Assembly: GCF_020510425.1 (NCBI RefSeq)
Contig: NZ_JAHBAH010000001.1
Span: 4,104,472 to 4,168,471, forward strand
Reading direction: 5' to 3'
DNA length: 64,000 nt
Source: Quatrionicoccus australiensis
GTDB lineage: Bacteria; Pseudomonadota; Gammaproteobacteria; Burkholderiales; Rhodocyclaceae
The notes beneath the pieces are model-generated. The model did not search any database. It worked only from the letters and a program-made list of their open reading frames with translations, and was not told the origin of the DNA. Below are positions 49,877-58,311 of this stretch, piece after piece; positions within the stretch are counted from its first letter, which is position 1; every line of letters starts with the position of its first letter. The position numbers were made by a program, and so were the translations under genes.

Positions 49877-51001
49877 TTACCGCGTCGACCGCCTGACGCG
49901 CACGGCTTGCAGCAGGTTGACGACAAACAGCAGCAACGCAAGCAGCAAGATGCCGCCCGCCAGCCCTTGCAAATCGGCGAGCAAGGCGAGAGCGGCGAGC
50001 AGGAACAGCAGCGCCCGCCAGCCGCCGCTTGCCGCCAGCTTGTCGCGCATCAGACGACGCTCCGGCGTCACCGGCCCCGGCCAGCGCCAGACCGGCAGCA
50101 ACTGGCTGAGCGCCCCGCTGACCAGAGGCAGCAGGAAACCGGCGCCCCAGGCGAGCAACGAGGGCCGCGCCGGCAACAGGCCGGCACCATGCGCGACGCC
50201 CGCCGCCAGCGTCAGCAACAGGCCGACAACGGCCGCCAGCAAGGATGCGGCAGCACCGTCCGCGAGCAGCGGCCGGATACCGAAACGCCGCACCCACTGA
50301 CCGACCAGGCCAAGCGCAGCGACCAGAACGAGCGCCGCCCCCGGTGCCGCAAGCGGCCAGACCACGGCCGCCCCGGTCGCCACCACCAGCGCGCCGCCGG
50401 CGACCAGCCAGAGACGCCGATGCAACCAGCCGGCGGCTTCCGGGTCGGGCTTGCCAAGTACGGTCGGCATCAGTACCGGCAAGGTGCCAAGCGCGGCCAG
50501 CCCGACCAGGCCGATGGTGTTCAGATGCAGGTGAAACAGGCGCAGCGGATACCAATAGGCCGGCCAGATCGCCGTCAGCAGGATCGCCAGCAGGGCCAGC
50601 ATCAGGCAGCCCAGCGCCGCGCCATACCAGCGCCAGCCAGGGTGCGGCGAACCAAGACTGGCGCGCGCCCGAGCCGCCATCCAGTTGAGCAAAAAGGCCG
50701 CCAGAACGAGGTCGACCGTAGCCGCACCATACAACAACCAATAAGGCAGCATGCCCTGCATCGCCAGCACGGCGAGCAGACCGGCAGCCTGTGCCAACCA
50801 GGGCAGGCGCCCGACCCACGGCGCTGGATCACCGGTGCGTGTCAATACCGGTACAAAATGACTCATTGCCGCGAAAATCAGTGGCACGACACCGACAGCA
50901 AATGCCAGATGCGCCACGGCGACAGGCATGCCGATTCCGGCTGTCGCCAGAAAAACGCTGGCGAGCAGAAAGCCAAGGGTCAGACCGGCGACATACAGCA
51001 T
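49877..51001 (-). CDS. Polytopic membrane protein, possibly NnrS/haem-copper-oxidase-like (374 aa)
   Basis: About twelve membrane helices are predicted over the whole length. Conserved-looking histidines occur in AVAHLAF, MSHFVPVLTR and RLFHLHLNTIGLVGLAALGTLPVLMPTVLG. The last pattern resembles NnrS and haem-copper oxidase subunit I-like families, where such His residues bind metal. The protein is Ala/Leu/Gly-rich, so residue matches are weak evidence. It lies 32 bases upstream of thrC on the same strand and overlaps a possible 43-codon ORF at its own 5' end. Confidence 0.6.
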   Translation of the reverse strand: MLYVAGLTLGFLLASVFLATAGIGMPVAVAHLAFAVGVVPLIFAAMSHFVPVLTRTGDPAPWVGRLPWLAQAAGLLAVLAMQGMLPYWLLYGAATVDLVLAAFLLNWMAARARASLGSPHPGWRWYGAALGCLMLALLAILLTAIWPAYWYPLRLFHLHLNTIGLVGLAALGTLPVLMPTVLGKPDPEAAGWLHRRLWLVAGGALVVATGAAVVWPLAAPGAALVLVAALGLVGQWVRRFGIRPLLADGAAASLLAAVVGLLLTLAAGVAHGAGLLPARPSLLAWGAGFLLPLVSGALSQLLPVWRWPGPVTPERRLMRDKLAASGGWRALLFLLAALALLADLQGLAGGILLLALLLFVVNLLQAVRVRRSTR

Positions 51002-51111
51002 GCAGCCCTCGCTCCGGATCGAATCACCATTGCAAACATGAAAAACACTCCGTTGATAGCTACTGCAATCTGGATCAGCCCCGGAATTGATCCGTCGCTA
51101 CAACTCATCAT
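50980..51111 (-). CDS. Possible 43-residue single-helix membrane protein
   Basis: An ORF starting at tandem ATGs (51111 and 51108) encodes a peptide with one hydrophobic helix (IPGLIQIAVAINGVFFMFAM) and ends 22 bases inside the following membrane-protein gene. A TATAAAT sequence lies only five to six bases upstream of the first ATG, which would suit a leaderless transcript. No conventional ribosome binding site is visible. It could be a small subunit translated with the polytopic protein, or chance. Confidence 0.35.
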   Translation of the reverse strand: MMSCSDGSIPGLIQIAVAINGVFFMFAMVIRSGARAACCMSPV

Positions 51112-51411
51112 CCTGCGATTTATACAATACTTTCCTGACATCGGCTGCCGGAGCGCAGCTCAAGCCAAGCCCCTCAAGGCCGAAACAAACAAGACAAGCT
51201 ACCGCAAAACCGGTACTTCGCTATAGGGAAATACCTGAATGTCGGTGCCACATCCGATCACGTAAGATCCTTCTGCGGCAAGCTTCGTCGGTTTATAACC
51301 AGCCTCAGTTGGGCGGTTTTCCAAAAAGCTCCAACTCTTTTATGAACCTATCCTAAAAAACGGATTCCAATCCACCGGGGAGTCCTTACAAGAAACATGG
51401 TGGAAACAAAC
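51112..51411 (+). other. Intergenic region without recognised gene
   Basis: About 300 bases separate the membrane-protein gene from the sensor kinase. It is less GC-rich than its surroundings. I see no open frame of note, no clear Fnr/Crp dyad and no terminator. Promoters for both divergent units should lie here. Confidence 0.5.
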
Positions 51412-53289
51412 ATGGACGCACAACACCTTACTAGTTATCCGTCGTCCCCCGAAATGCCAGGATGTGAAAATCGGGTGACGCCAGCGGCATGCCTCGAACT
51501 TTATCGGACCGTTCTTGACACCCTGCCCTTCCCGGTGTGGGTAAAAAACACCGAGAGCCGTCTACTCGCCGTCAACGCAGCCTTTGCCGGTCTCTTCGGA
51601 GCCTCGCTGCCGCAGGAACTGGTTGGCAAGACCGACTTCGACATCTTGCCAGCGGATCTGGCCGAGCTCTATCGCGCAGATGACCGGCATGTGCTTGCCA
51701 CCCGCCAGATCAAGGTCATTGAAGAAAAGGTTCCCGACAAAGGCATGGAAAAATGGTTTGAGACCTTCAAGGCGCCACTTATCAATGGTGAAAACGAGGT
51801 CGTCGGCACCATTGGCTTTGCCCGGGAGGTCACCGAGCGCAAGCAGGGCGAAAAGTTGCGGGATGAACAAATGGCCAGCCTGCGCCTGCACCATGACGCG
51901 CTGGCAGCCATTACGCAAGGCGTCATCATTACCGATGTCGAGGGTCTGATCAGCTATGCGAACAAGGGGGTCGAAAAGATAACCGGTTATGCGCAGCACG
52001 AAATCATCGGCAGGAATTGCAGGTTTCTGCAAGGGGCGGCAACTTGCAGTAAAACGGTAGGCAAGATGAGAGCAGCACTTGCATCCCGCCAGCAGTTTCA
52101 TGGCGAAATCCTGAACTATCGCAAGGATGGCTCAAGCTTTCGCAACGAGTTGTCGATTGTCCCGATTGCCGACAACAAAGGGCAAGTCACACAGTTCGTC
52201 GGCATCCTGCGTGACGAGACGGCAAGCAAGCTCGCCACGGAGCAATTACGCACCTATGCCGGCGAGGTCGAGGATCTTTATCAAAATGCACCTTGTGGCT
52301 ATCACTCGGTCAACAAGGACGGTGTCTTCATCCGCATCAACGATACCGAGTTGCGCTGGCTGGGATATGCACGGGAAGAGGTTATCGGTCGCGCCTTGGT
52401 CGAGTTTCTTTCCCCTGAAACTGTTCCGTCCTTCCTTGCCTATTTTTCCCTGTTGCTCGAAAAACAGGCGAATGCACACACCGAAGTCGAGTTCATCTGC
52501 AAGGATGGTAGCGCCCTGCCTGCAGTGATCAGCGCGACGGCGTTGCGCGACGAAGCCGGCAATTTTCTGGCCAGTCGAGCCAATGTTTATGACCGGCGCG
52601 AGCACAAAAAGGCCGAAGCCGAGCGTCTTCGGCAGGCAGCCAAGCTTGAGGCGATGTCACGACATCTCGTGGCAACCCAGGAAGAAATCCGGCGTCGCCT
52701 GTCTGCCGACCTGCATGACCGGACCAGTCCCAACCTGGCAGCCATTTCAATCAATCTGGGCATTCTGGCAAACGAACTCGCAGCCCGCGGTTCGAGCGAA
52801 ATCACCGCCCGCATCGAAGATACCCGTGCCCTGATCGAGGATACGGCAGCAAGCATTCGCGAAGTCAGCTCGGAGTTACGGCCGCCCCTGCTTGATTATG
52901 CCGGCCTGCTGCCCGCCATGGAGAGTCATCTCGACGACTTCACCCGGCGCACCGGCATCGAAGCAACAATCAGCTGTGAGAACCGCGAATTGCAACCGTC
53001 GCCGGAACACGAACTGGTGTTGTTCCGCATTTTCCAGGAAGCGCTGACCAATTGTGCCAAGCATGCCCGTGCCACCTCTGCCGAGATCCGGCTGTCCAGC
53101 CAAACAAACAGCATATCGATGAGCATCTCGGACAACGGCATTGGTTTTGACAGCCAGCACCCCAGCCTCGCCGCACCGGGAAGCGGACTCGGCCTCATCA
53201 ACATGCGCGAGGCCACCGAGTTTGTCGGCGGCACTTTCGTGATCAATTCCAGCTTGGGAAAAGGCACCCGAATTCATGTCCAGATCTAG
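51412..53289 (+). CDS. PAS-containing NarX-type sensor histidine kinase (625 aa)
   Basis: The start at 51412 is favoured by GGAAAC eight bases upstream; an ATG at 51397 is in frame. Three PAS domains are visible (about 30-135 LPFPVWVKNTESRLLAVNAAF; 155-275 AITQGVIITDVEGLISYANKG with CRFLQG; 290-405). They are followed by a HisKA_3 dimerisation region with His435 in LSADLHDRTSPNLAAI and a HATPase ending GSGLGLINMREATEFVGGTF. There is no membrane segment, so it senses a cytoplasmic signal. The response regulator gene follows after 18 bases. Confidence 0.92.
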   Translation: MDAQHLTSYPSSPEMPGCENRVTPAACLELYRTVLDTLPFPVWVKNTESRLLAVNAAFAGLFGASLPQELVGKTDFDILPADLAELYRADDRHVLATRQIKVIEEKVPDKGMEKWFETFKAPLINGENEVVGTIGFAREVTERKQGEKLRDEQMASLRLHHDALAAITQGVIITDVEGLISYANKGVEKITGYAQHEIIGRNCRFLQGAATCSKTVGKMRAALASRQQFHGEILNYRKDGSSFRNELSIVPIADNKGQVTQFVGILRDETASKLATEQLRTYAGEVEDLYQNAPCGYHSVNKDGVFIRINDTELRWLGYAREEVIGRALVEFLSPETVPSFLAYFSLLLEKQANAHTEVEFICKDGSALPAVISATALRDEAGNFLASRANVYDRREHKKAEAERLRQAAKLEAMSRHLVATQEEIRRRLSADLHDRTSPNLAAISINLGILANELAARGSSEITARIEDTRALIEDTAASIREVSSELRPPLLDYAGLLPAMESHLDDFTRRTGIEATISCENRELQPSPEHELVLFRIFQEALTNCAKHARATSAEIRLSSQTNSISMSISDNGIGFDSQHPSLAAPGSGLGLINMREATEFVGGTFVINSSLGKGTRIHVQI

Positions 53290-53307
53290 TATCAAGAGCT
53301 ACCAACC

Positions 53308-53949
53308 ATGACCCTGCGCGTTCTGCTTGTCGATGATCACCGGATGTTCCGCGAAGCGCTGCGCGCGCTTCTCGAGCGCAGCCCCGAGATTAAAATTGTT
53401 GGTGAAACAGGGGATGGCAACGAGGCACTCAGACTCATCGCAGATACCTCTCCGGACATCGTTTGCATGGACATCGGCCTGCCCGGCATGAATGGTGTGG
53501 AAACAACGCGGCGTATCAAGCTTGCGCATCCTTCGGTCAAGATCATCGCCCTGTCGATTTATGCCGAACGACGTTACGTCCTCGACATGATCGAGGCCGG
53601 GGCCGGGGCCTATGTGACAAAGGATGAGGCCAGCGATGAATTGCTGCGAGCGATTGATGCGGTACAGCGCAATCGCAGCTATCTGTGCCCGGATGTCGCA
53701 ACGCTGATCACGCACGGCATTAGCAGCAGAGACAGGAGCATCCCTTCACCCATCCGTCTCGGCAATCGCGAGCAGCAGGTATTGCGTCTGGTTGCTCAAG
53801 GCAACACCTCGATCCAGATCGCGGCGAAGATGAGCATTGCCGCCTCAACCGTAGAGGTGCATCGCCGCAACATCATGCGCAAACTCGATCTGCACAGCGT
53901 CGCCGAGTTGACCCGTTACGTCATCAGCCGGGGCATGGATCTCGACTAG
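53308..53949 (+). CDS. NarL/LuxR-type response regulator (213 aa)
   Basis: Receiver domain residues 1-120 with Asp9/Asp10 and phospho-acceptor Asp55 (VCMDIGLPGMNG), then a LuxR helix-turn-helix (LGNREQQVLRLVAQGNTSIQIAAKMSIAASTVEVHRRNIMRKL). It is the cognate partner of the upstream kinase. A perfect 14-base palindrome just downstream (53997-54010) is a candidate binding site controlling the next gene. Confidence 0.93.
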   Translation: MTLRVLLVDDHRMFREALRALLERSPEIKIVGETGDGNEALRLIADTSPDIVCMDIGLPGMNGVETTRRIKLAHPSVKIIALSIYAERRYVLDMIEAGAGAYVTKDEASDELLRAIDAVQRNRSYLCPDVATLITHGISSRDRSIPSPIRLGNREQQVLRLVAQGNTSIQIAAKMSIAASTVEVHRRNIMRKLDLHSVAELTRYVISRGMDLD

Positions 53950-53996
53950 GTCGAACTCAATGCAGATCGCAGCCCACACATTCAAACAGAATACCT

Positions 53997-54010
53997 GCTT
54001 ACCGGTAAGC
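53997..54010. promoter_or_regulatory. Perfect 14-bp palindrome upstream of a hybrid kinase gene
   Basis: GCTTACCGGTAAGC is a complete dyad located 87 bases before the hybrid kinase ATG and 47 bases after the response regulator stop. LuxR-type regulators bind dyads of this size as dimers. No T-run follows, so a terminator is unlikely. Confidence 0.45.
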
Positions 54011-54096
54011 AATATATTCAGATTTGCTGATATCGGCTACCAACCAGCAAGCGTAGCATAACGTCATTTCATTCTGCTCGAATACACCATAACTGA

Positions 54097-56196
54097 ATGC
54101 ATGATCCAAGTGTAAACAAGGGCGATGCGACCGCCTCCCCGTTGCCGGAAAGCAGCACAGCGAGCCAGGCTGAACTGAGCGAAACCCTGCACTTGTTTGA
54201 AAGTGAACTGCAGAACACCCGGCAGCGCCTCGCTGCCAGCGAAATCAGAATCCACAGCATCCTTCAGACTGCACCGGTCGGTATCGGTGTCATGACGGCA
54301 CAGCGTGTATTTGTTGATGTCAATCCAGCAATGACCGGTATCACCGGCTACCAGTCAGAAGAGTTGATCGGCCAGTCTTCCCGCCTGCTCTACCCGTCGG
54401 ATGAAGAATTTCACCGCGTCGGAGCCGAAAAGGACAGCCAGCTAAAGGCACATGGCCAATGTTCCATCGAAGCCAGCCTGCGCCACAAGAATGGTCAGAT
54501 GGTTGATGTCATCTGGTCGATCGCCCCGCTCTCCCCGAATGATCCGGTGGGTTTGCTAACGGTTACGTTTCAGGACATCACCAAGCGCAAACAGGCCGAG
54601 GCCCAGTTGCGCCTGCGCGGTGCGGCACTGGATGCCACAGCCAATGCAATCATGATTACCGACATCAGCGGTGCGATCGAATGGGCCAATCCGGCTTTCT
54701 TTGCCATGACGGGCTACCAGCCGGTTGAAGTGCTTGGGCACAATCCCCGCCAACTGTTGCGCTCCGGAGAGCAGGAGCCGGAGACTTACCATGAACTGTG
54801 GAAGACGATCAGTGCCGGCAAGGTCTGGCAAGGGCGGTTGATCAATCGGCGTCGGGACGGCAGTCTCTATCACGAATTCCAGACGATCACACCGGTACCC
54901 GACGAAAGCGGCGCCATCCGAAATTTCATCGCCGTCAAGGAAGACATCAGCCAAAGCGTACAGGCAGAAACCGAACTGAAAAATTATCGCGACCATCTTG
55001 AAGAGATGGTTGCGGCGCGCACGGTCGACCTGCTTGCGGCACAACAAAATGCTGAACGTCTGGCACAGCTGCGCAGCGAATTTCTCGCGAACATGAGTCA
55101 CGAAATCCGCACCCCGCTCAACGCTGTGCTCGGCCTTGCCCAGGTTGGCCTGCGTGCCGGCAAAGGTACCTCGTGTCATGAAAACTTTGCCCGTATCGTG
55201 CAGGCCGGCGAATTGCTCCTGGGCATAGTCAACGACATTCTCGACTTCGCGAAAATCGAAGCCGGCAAACTGGCACTTGAGTCAGCCCCGCTCAATCTCG
55301 ACACCCTGATCGACCGAGCCGCCAACCTGAGTACCGAGCGAGCCAGAACCAAGGGAATCGATTTTGCGATCAGCAAGGCAGCCGACCTTCCCGTCGCATG
55401 CCTTGGCGACGAGCTGCGCTTGCTGCAGGTTCTGGTCAATCTCCTGTCCAACGCAATCAAGTTCACAGCACAGGGCACGGTCTCGCTATCGGTATATCGC
55501 CAGGATGCGACGCTGATTTTCCGGATTTCCGACTCCGGTATCGGCATGACACCGGATCAACTGGCCCACCTGTTTCAGCCTTTCGCACAGGCCGACATTT
55601 CGACCAGCCGCCGCTTTGGCGGAACCGGGCTCGGCCTGGTCATCTGCAAGCATCTGCTTGACTTGATGGGGGGCACGATCAGTGTGCGCAGCGCACCTGG
55701 CAAAGGTAGTGACTTCATCGTCAGCCTGCCGTTGAAGGAGGTGAATTCACCTCCCGGCAGCTTCAGTACGATGTCCGGATCAGGCCCGCGCCTGTGCGGA
55801 TTGCGCATCCTCGCCGCCGAAGATAACGAAATCAACCGTATTGTCCTCGAGGAGATTCTTCTCGACGAGGGCGTTAGCCTGTGCTGCGTCGAGAACGGCG
55901 TGCAGGCAGTTGAACGGGTGGTCAATTCAGCCAGCAAGAGCTGGGACATCGTCCTGATGGACATCATGATGCCGCTCATGGATGGTCATGAGGCCACTCG
56001 CCGTATTCACCAGGTCGACCCTGAACTGCCGGTTATCGGATTGACCGCGCATGCGCTGGACGAAGAGCGGGATAAATGCATCGCCTCCGGCATGCTCGCC
56101 CATGTGGTCAAGCCGATTGACTTGAACCTGCTCGTCGAAACGATCCAGATGCACGCCAGGAGAGCATCTTCACTGACAAACAAAAATGGAAAATGA
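54097..56196 (+). CDS. Cytoplasmic hybrid sensor kinase, PAS-PAS-HisKA-HATPase-REC (699 aa)
   Basis: A short coiled coil (about 14-45) precedes two PAS domains (about 50-160 APVGIGVMTAQRVFVDVNPAMTGITGY; 175-290 ANAIMITDISGAIEWANPAFFAMTGY). Then come HisKA with His335 in ANMSHEIRTPLNA, HATPase with GGTGLGLVICKHLLDLMGG, and a receiver with Asp622 in VLMDIMMPLMDG. There is no membrane helix. The ATG at 54097 lacks a clear ribosome binding site. It lies upstream of the chemotaxis genes and may feed that pathway or be independent. Confidence 0.9.
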   Translation: MHDPSVNKGDATASPLPESSTASQAELSETLHLFESELQNTRQRLAASEIRIHSILQTAPVGIGVMTAQRVFVDVNPAMTGITGYQSEELIGQSSRLLYPSDEEFHRVGAEKDSQLKAHGQCSIEASLRHKNGQMVDVIWSIAPLSPNDPVGLLTVTFQDITKRKQAEAQLRLRGAALDATANAIMITDISGAIEWANPAFFAMTGYQPVEVLGHNPRQLLRSGEQEPETYHELWKTISAGKVWQGRLINRRRDGSLYHEFQTITPVPDESGAIRNFIAVKEDISQSVQAETELKNYRDHLEEMVAARTVDLLAAQQNAERLAQLRSEFLANMSHEIRTPLNAVLGLAQVGLRAGKGTSCHENFARIVQAGELLLGIVNDILDFAKIEAGKLALESAPLNLDTLIDRAANLSTERARTKGIDFAISKAADLPVACLGDELRLLQVLVNLLSNAIKFTAQGTVSLSVYRQDATLIFRISDSGIGMTPDQLAHLFQPFAQADISTSRRFGGTGLGLVICKHLLDLMGGTISVRSAPGKGSDFIVSLPLKEVNSPPGSFSTMSGSGPRLCGLRILAAEDNEINRIVLEEILLDEGVSLCCVENGVQAVERVVNSASKSWDIVLMDIMMPLMDGHEATRRIHQVDPELPVIGLTAHALDEERDKCIASGMLAHVVKPIDLNLLVETIQMHARRASSLTNKNGK

Positions 56197-56333
56197 TATC
56201 GTTACACTTCTTTACAAATATCATCGCCAGCCCACGGCTAACCCAAGCGCATAACACCTAGACTGCCCGAACCAGAACATGTTTTCATCAGGCTTGTCGA
56301 TAAGTACCCCCAAAGATACTGGAACAAATATCC

Positions 56334-56699
56334 ATGAAAACAATTTTTCTTGTCGATGACTCGGCCACCATCCTGCTGAGCATTTCAAACATTCTGACCA
56401 AGGCAGGCTATGCGGCCGAAAAGGCCTCGAATGCCGAAGAAGCCCTGCGCAAACTGAAGGGCGGCCTCAAGATCGACCTGATGATCACCGACCTCAACAT
56501 GCCGGGAATGAACGGCATCGAGTTGATCAAGGAAGTGCGCAAGCTTCCCGCTTACAAGTTCGTCCCCATCCTCTTCCTGACCACCGAGTCGCAACAGTCC
56601 AGAAAGCTGGAAGCCAAGGCAGCCGGTGCTTCGGGTTGGATCGTCAAGCCGGCAACGGCCGATGAACTGCTCAACACAATCAAGCTGGTCGTTCGCTAA
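56334..56699 (+). CDS. cheY: CheY-like single-domain response regulator (121 aa)
   Basis: A stand-alone receiver: Asp8/Asp9, phospho-acceptor Asp53 in [12 protein letters not shown], Thr83 in LFLTTES and Lys105 in WIVKPAT. The TLT-type tail ([12 protein letters not shown]) is as in CheY. It starts the chemotaxis operon and the MCP gene follows after four bases. It most likely receives phosphate from the CheA encoded at 58312. Confidence 0.9.
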   Translation: MKTIFLVDDSATILLSISNILTKAGYAAEKASNAEEALRKLKGGLKIDLMITDLNMPGMNGIELIKEVRKLPAYKFVPILFLTTESQQSRKLEAKAAGASGWIVKPATADELLNTIKLVVR

Positions 56700-56703
56700 A
56701 CGC

Positions 56704-57975
56704 ATGCCGATCAACACACTCCTGCGCCGTGGCCTGATTGTTTTCCTGATTGTCGCCACGGGAGCCTCCTGTGTCGTCTATTTTGCCCACAACTGGTTTC
56801 ACACAGCCTTTACCTCACTGACCGGACTAAAATCGCCAGAAGTCGATGCACTGGGCACCTTTGTTCTGGTCGCCGCCAGTTATCTGGCGCAACGCATGGT
56901 TTCGCTGGCGTTTTACCGCGACCAGATGCTCGGCCTGGATAAGCTTGCCAGCGGTGACGAAAGCAAGCTGGAAAACTATCATCAGGTGGCCGGGGAGGTT
57001 TCGGGAGAACTCATCCAGATTTCCAGCTTCAATGAAGTCGTCCGCAATCAGTTGAAGAGTGTCATCGACGAAACCGAGAAAGCCGCCTTCAACATTGCCG
57101 AGCGCCTGCAGACCATTGACAGCGTGGTTACCGCACTTGATCGCTATGTTTCCGGAACCACCGACGAAACAGCGCAGCTGGTACGCGACTCGGAAACGCG
57201 TATTGCGCAGAACCAGAAGATGATCCTGCAAATTGAAGGCTACGTGCAGCAACGCCTGCATGAGGCGGCACAGGATCAGATACGGGTAAAACAGGTGGTG
57301 CAGGAAGCGCGCTCGCTGGAGTCGCTGGTCCAACTGATCAAGCATGTCGCCGGGCAAACCAACCTGCTGGCGCTGAATGCGGCCATCGAGGCGGCCCGCG
57401 CCGGCGAGGCGGGGCGTGGTTTTGCGGTGGTTGCCGACGAAGTGCGCAAATTGTCTGGCGAGACTGAAACGGCGGTCGTCAAGATCAGCCAGGGCATCGC
57501 ATCAGTTAGCGAACATATCGAAACCCAGTTCGAAGACAAGCTTTCCAATGTCAATCTCGAAAAGGAAAAGCAGTTGCTCGAGTTTTTCTCAGCCCAGCTC
57601 AACGAGCTCGGCCAGAACTACGAAGAACTGATGCAGCATGAAGCGGGCGTCCTGGCCGAAGTTCAGAGCAGCAGCCGGCAACTGGCCGAGATGTTCCTCG
57701 AAGCCCAGGCCAGCGTACAGTTTCAGGATGTCACCCGGCAGCAGATCGAGCACGTCATGCAGGCACTGGCACAACTGGACGAGCATGCAAGCATGTTGGC
57801 TGATCGCCTGCGCTCCGGCGGCGGCACGGAATCCGGCTACACGCCGATTGCCCAGCATCTGGAAACGCTTTACAGCCGCTATGTCATGGAGCAGCAGAGA
57901 AATACTCATGACAGCTCACTCAAGCGAACCTCGGGGACAGCTACCGCTCCCCAGTCACGGATTGAGTTGTTTTAA
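56704..57975 (+). CDS. Methyl-accepting chemotaxis-type transducer without periplasmic sensor (423 aa)
   Basis: Two N-terminal membrane helices (about 9-27 [19 protein letters not shown] and 50-68) are separated by only about 20 residues, so no ligand domain protrudes into the periplasm. A long cytoplasmic coiled coil follows, with the conserved CheA/CheW-contacting tip [36 protein letters not shown] at about 220-256. No HAMP domain is obvious. It may sense membrane state or take input from the neighbouring STAS protein or CheY. Confidence 0.88.
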   Translation: MPINTLLRRGLIVFLIVATGASCVVYFAHNWFHTAFTSLTGLKSPEVDALGTFVLVAASYLAQRMVSLAFYRDQMLGLDKLASGDESKLENYHQVAGEVSGELIQISSFNEVVRNQLKSVIDETEKAAFNIAERLQTIDSVVTALDRYVSGTTDETAQLVRDSETRIAQNQKMILQIEGYVQQRLHEAAQDQIRVKQVVQEARSLESLVQLIKHVAGQTNLLALNAAIEAARAGEAGRGFAVVADEVRKLSGETETAVVKISQGIASVSEHIETQFEDKLSNVNLEKEKQLLEFFSAQLNELGQNYEELMQHEAGVLAEVQSSSRQLAEMFLEAQASVQFQDVTRQQIEHVMQALAQLDEHASMLADRLRSGGGTESGYTPIAQHLETLYSRYVMEQQRNTHDSSLKRTSGTATAPQSRIELF

Positions 57976-57986
57976 GGAAAACTGAC

Positions 57987-58292
57987 ATGCCATCCAGTCA
58001 ACCGTTAACGGTCACCGAAGACTTGACCATCTATCACGCACTGGAGCTCAAGGAAAAACTCCTTGACGCCCTTTCGCAAACAGCTGATCTGGAGTTGAAC
58101 CTGGCCCAGGTTGGCGAAATGGACACGGCCGGTCTGCAACTGCTTGTATTACTCAAGAAAGAGGCACAGCGCGCCGGAAAGTGCGTTCGTATCGTGGCGC
58201 ACAGCCAGGCGGTGAGCGCAGTCGTCGAATTTTGCAACATGGCCGCCGAGTTTGGCGACCCATTGCTCATTCCTGCTCATGAGACACCCTGA
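57987..58292 (+). CDS. STAS-domain protein (101 aa)
   Basis: A stand-alone STAS domain like anti-sigma-factor antagonists: DLTIYHALELKEKLLDALS, LELNLAQVGEMDTAGLQLLVLLKKEA, then VRIVAHSQAVSAVVEFCNM. The potentially phosphorylated residue is Thr47 in MDTAG. STAS proteins are found beside some chemotaxis and chemosensory operons, as here between an MCP and cheA, but no matching serine kinase gene is in the window. The end is 19 bases before the cheA start. Confidence 0.88.
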   Translation: MPSSQPLTVTEDLTIYHALELKEKLLDALSQTADLELNLAQVGEMDTAGLQLLVLLKKEAQRAGKCVRIVAHSQAVSAVVEFCNMAAEFGDPLLIPAHETP

Positions 58293-58311
58293 CGGGCAGC
58301 GGAGAACAAAC

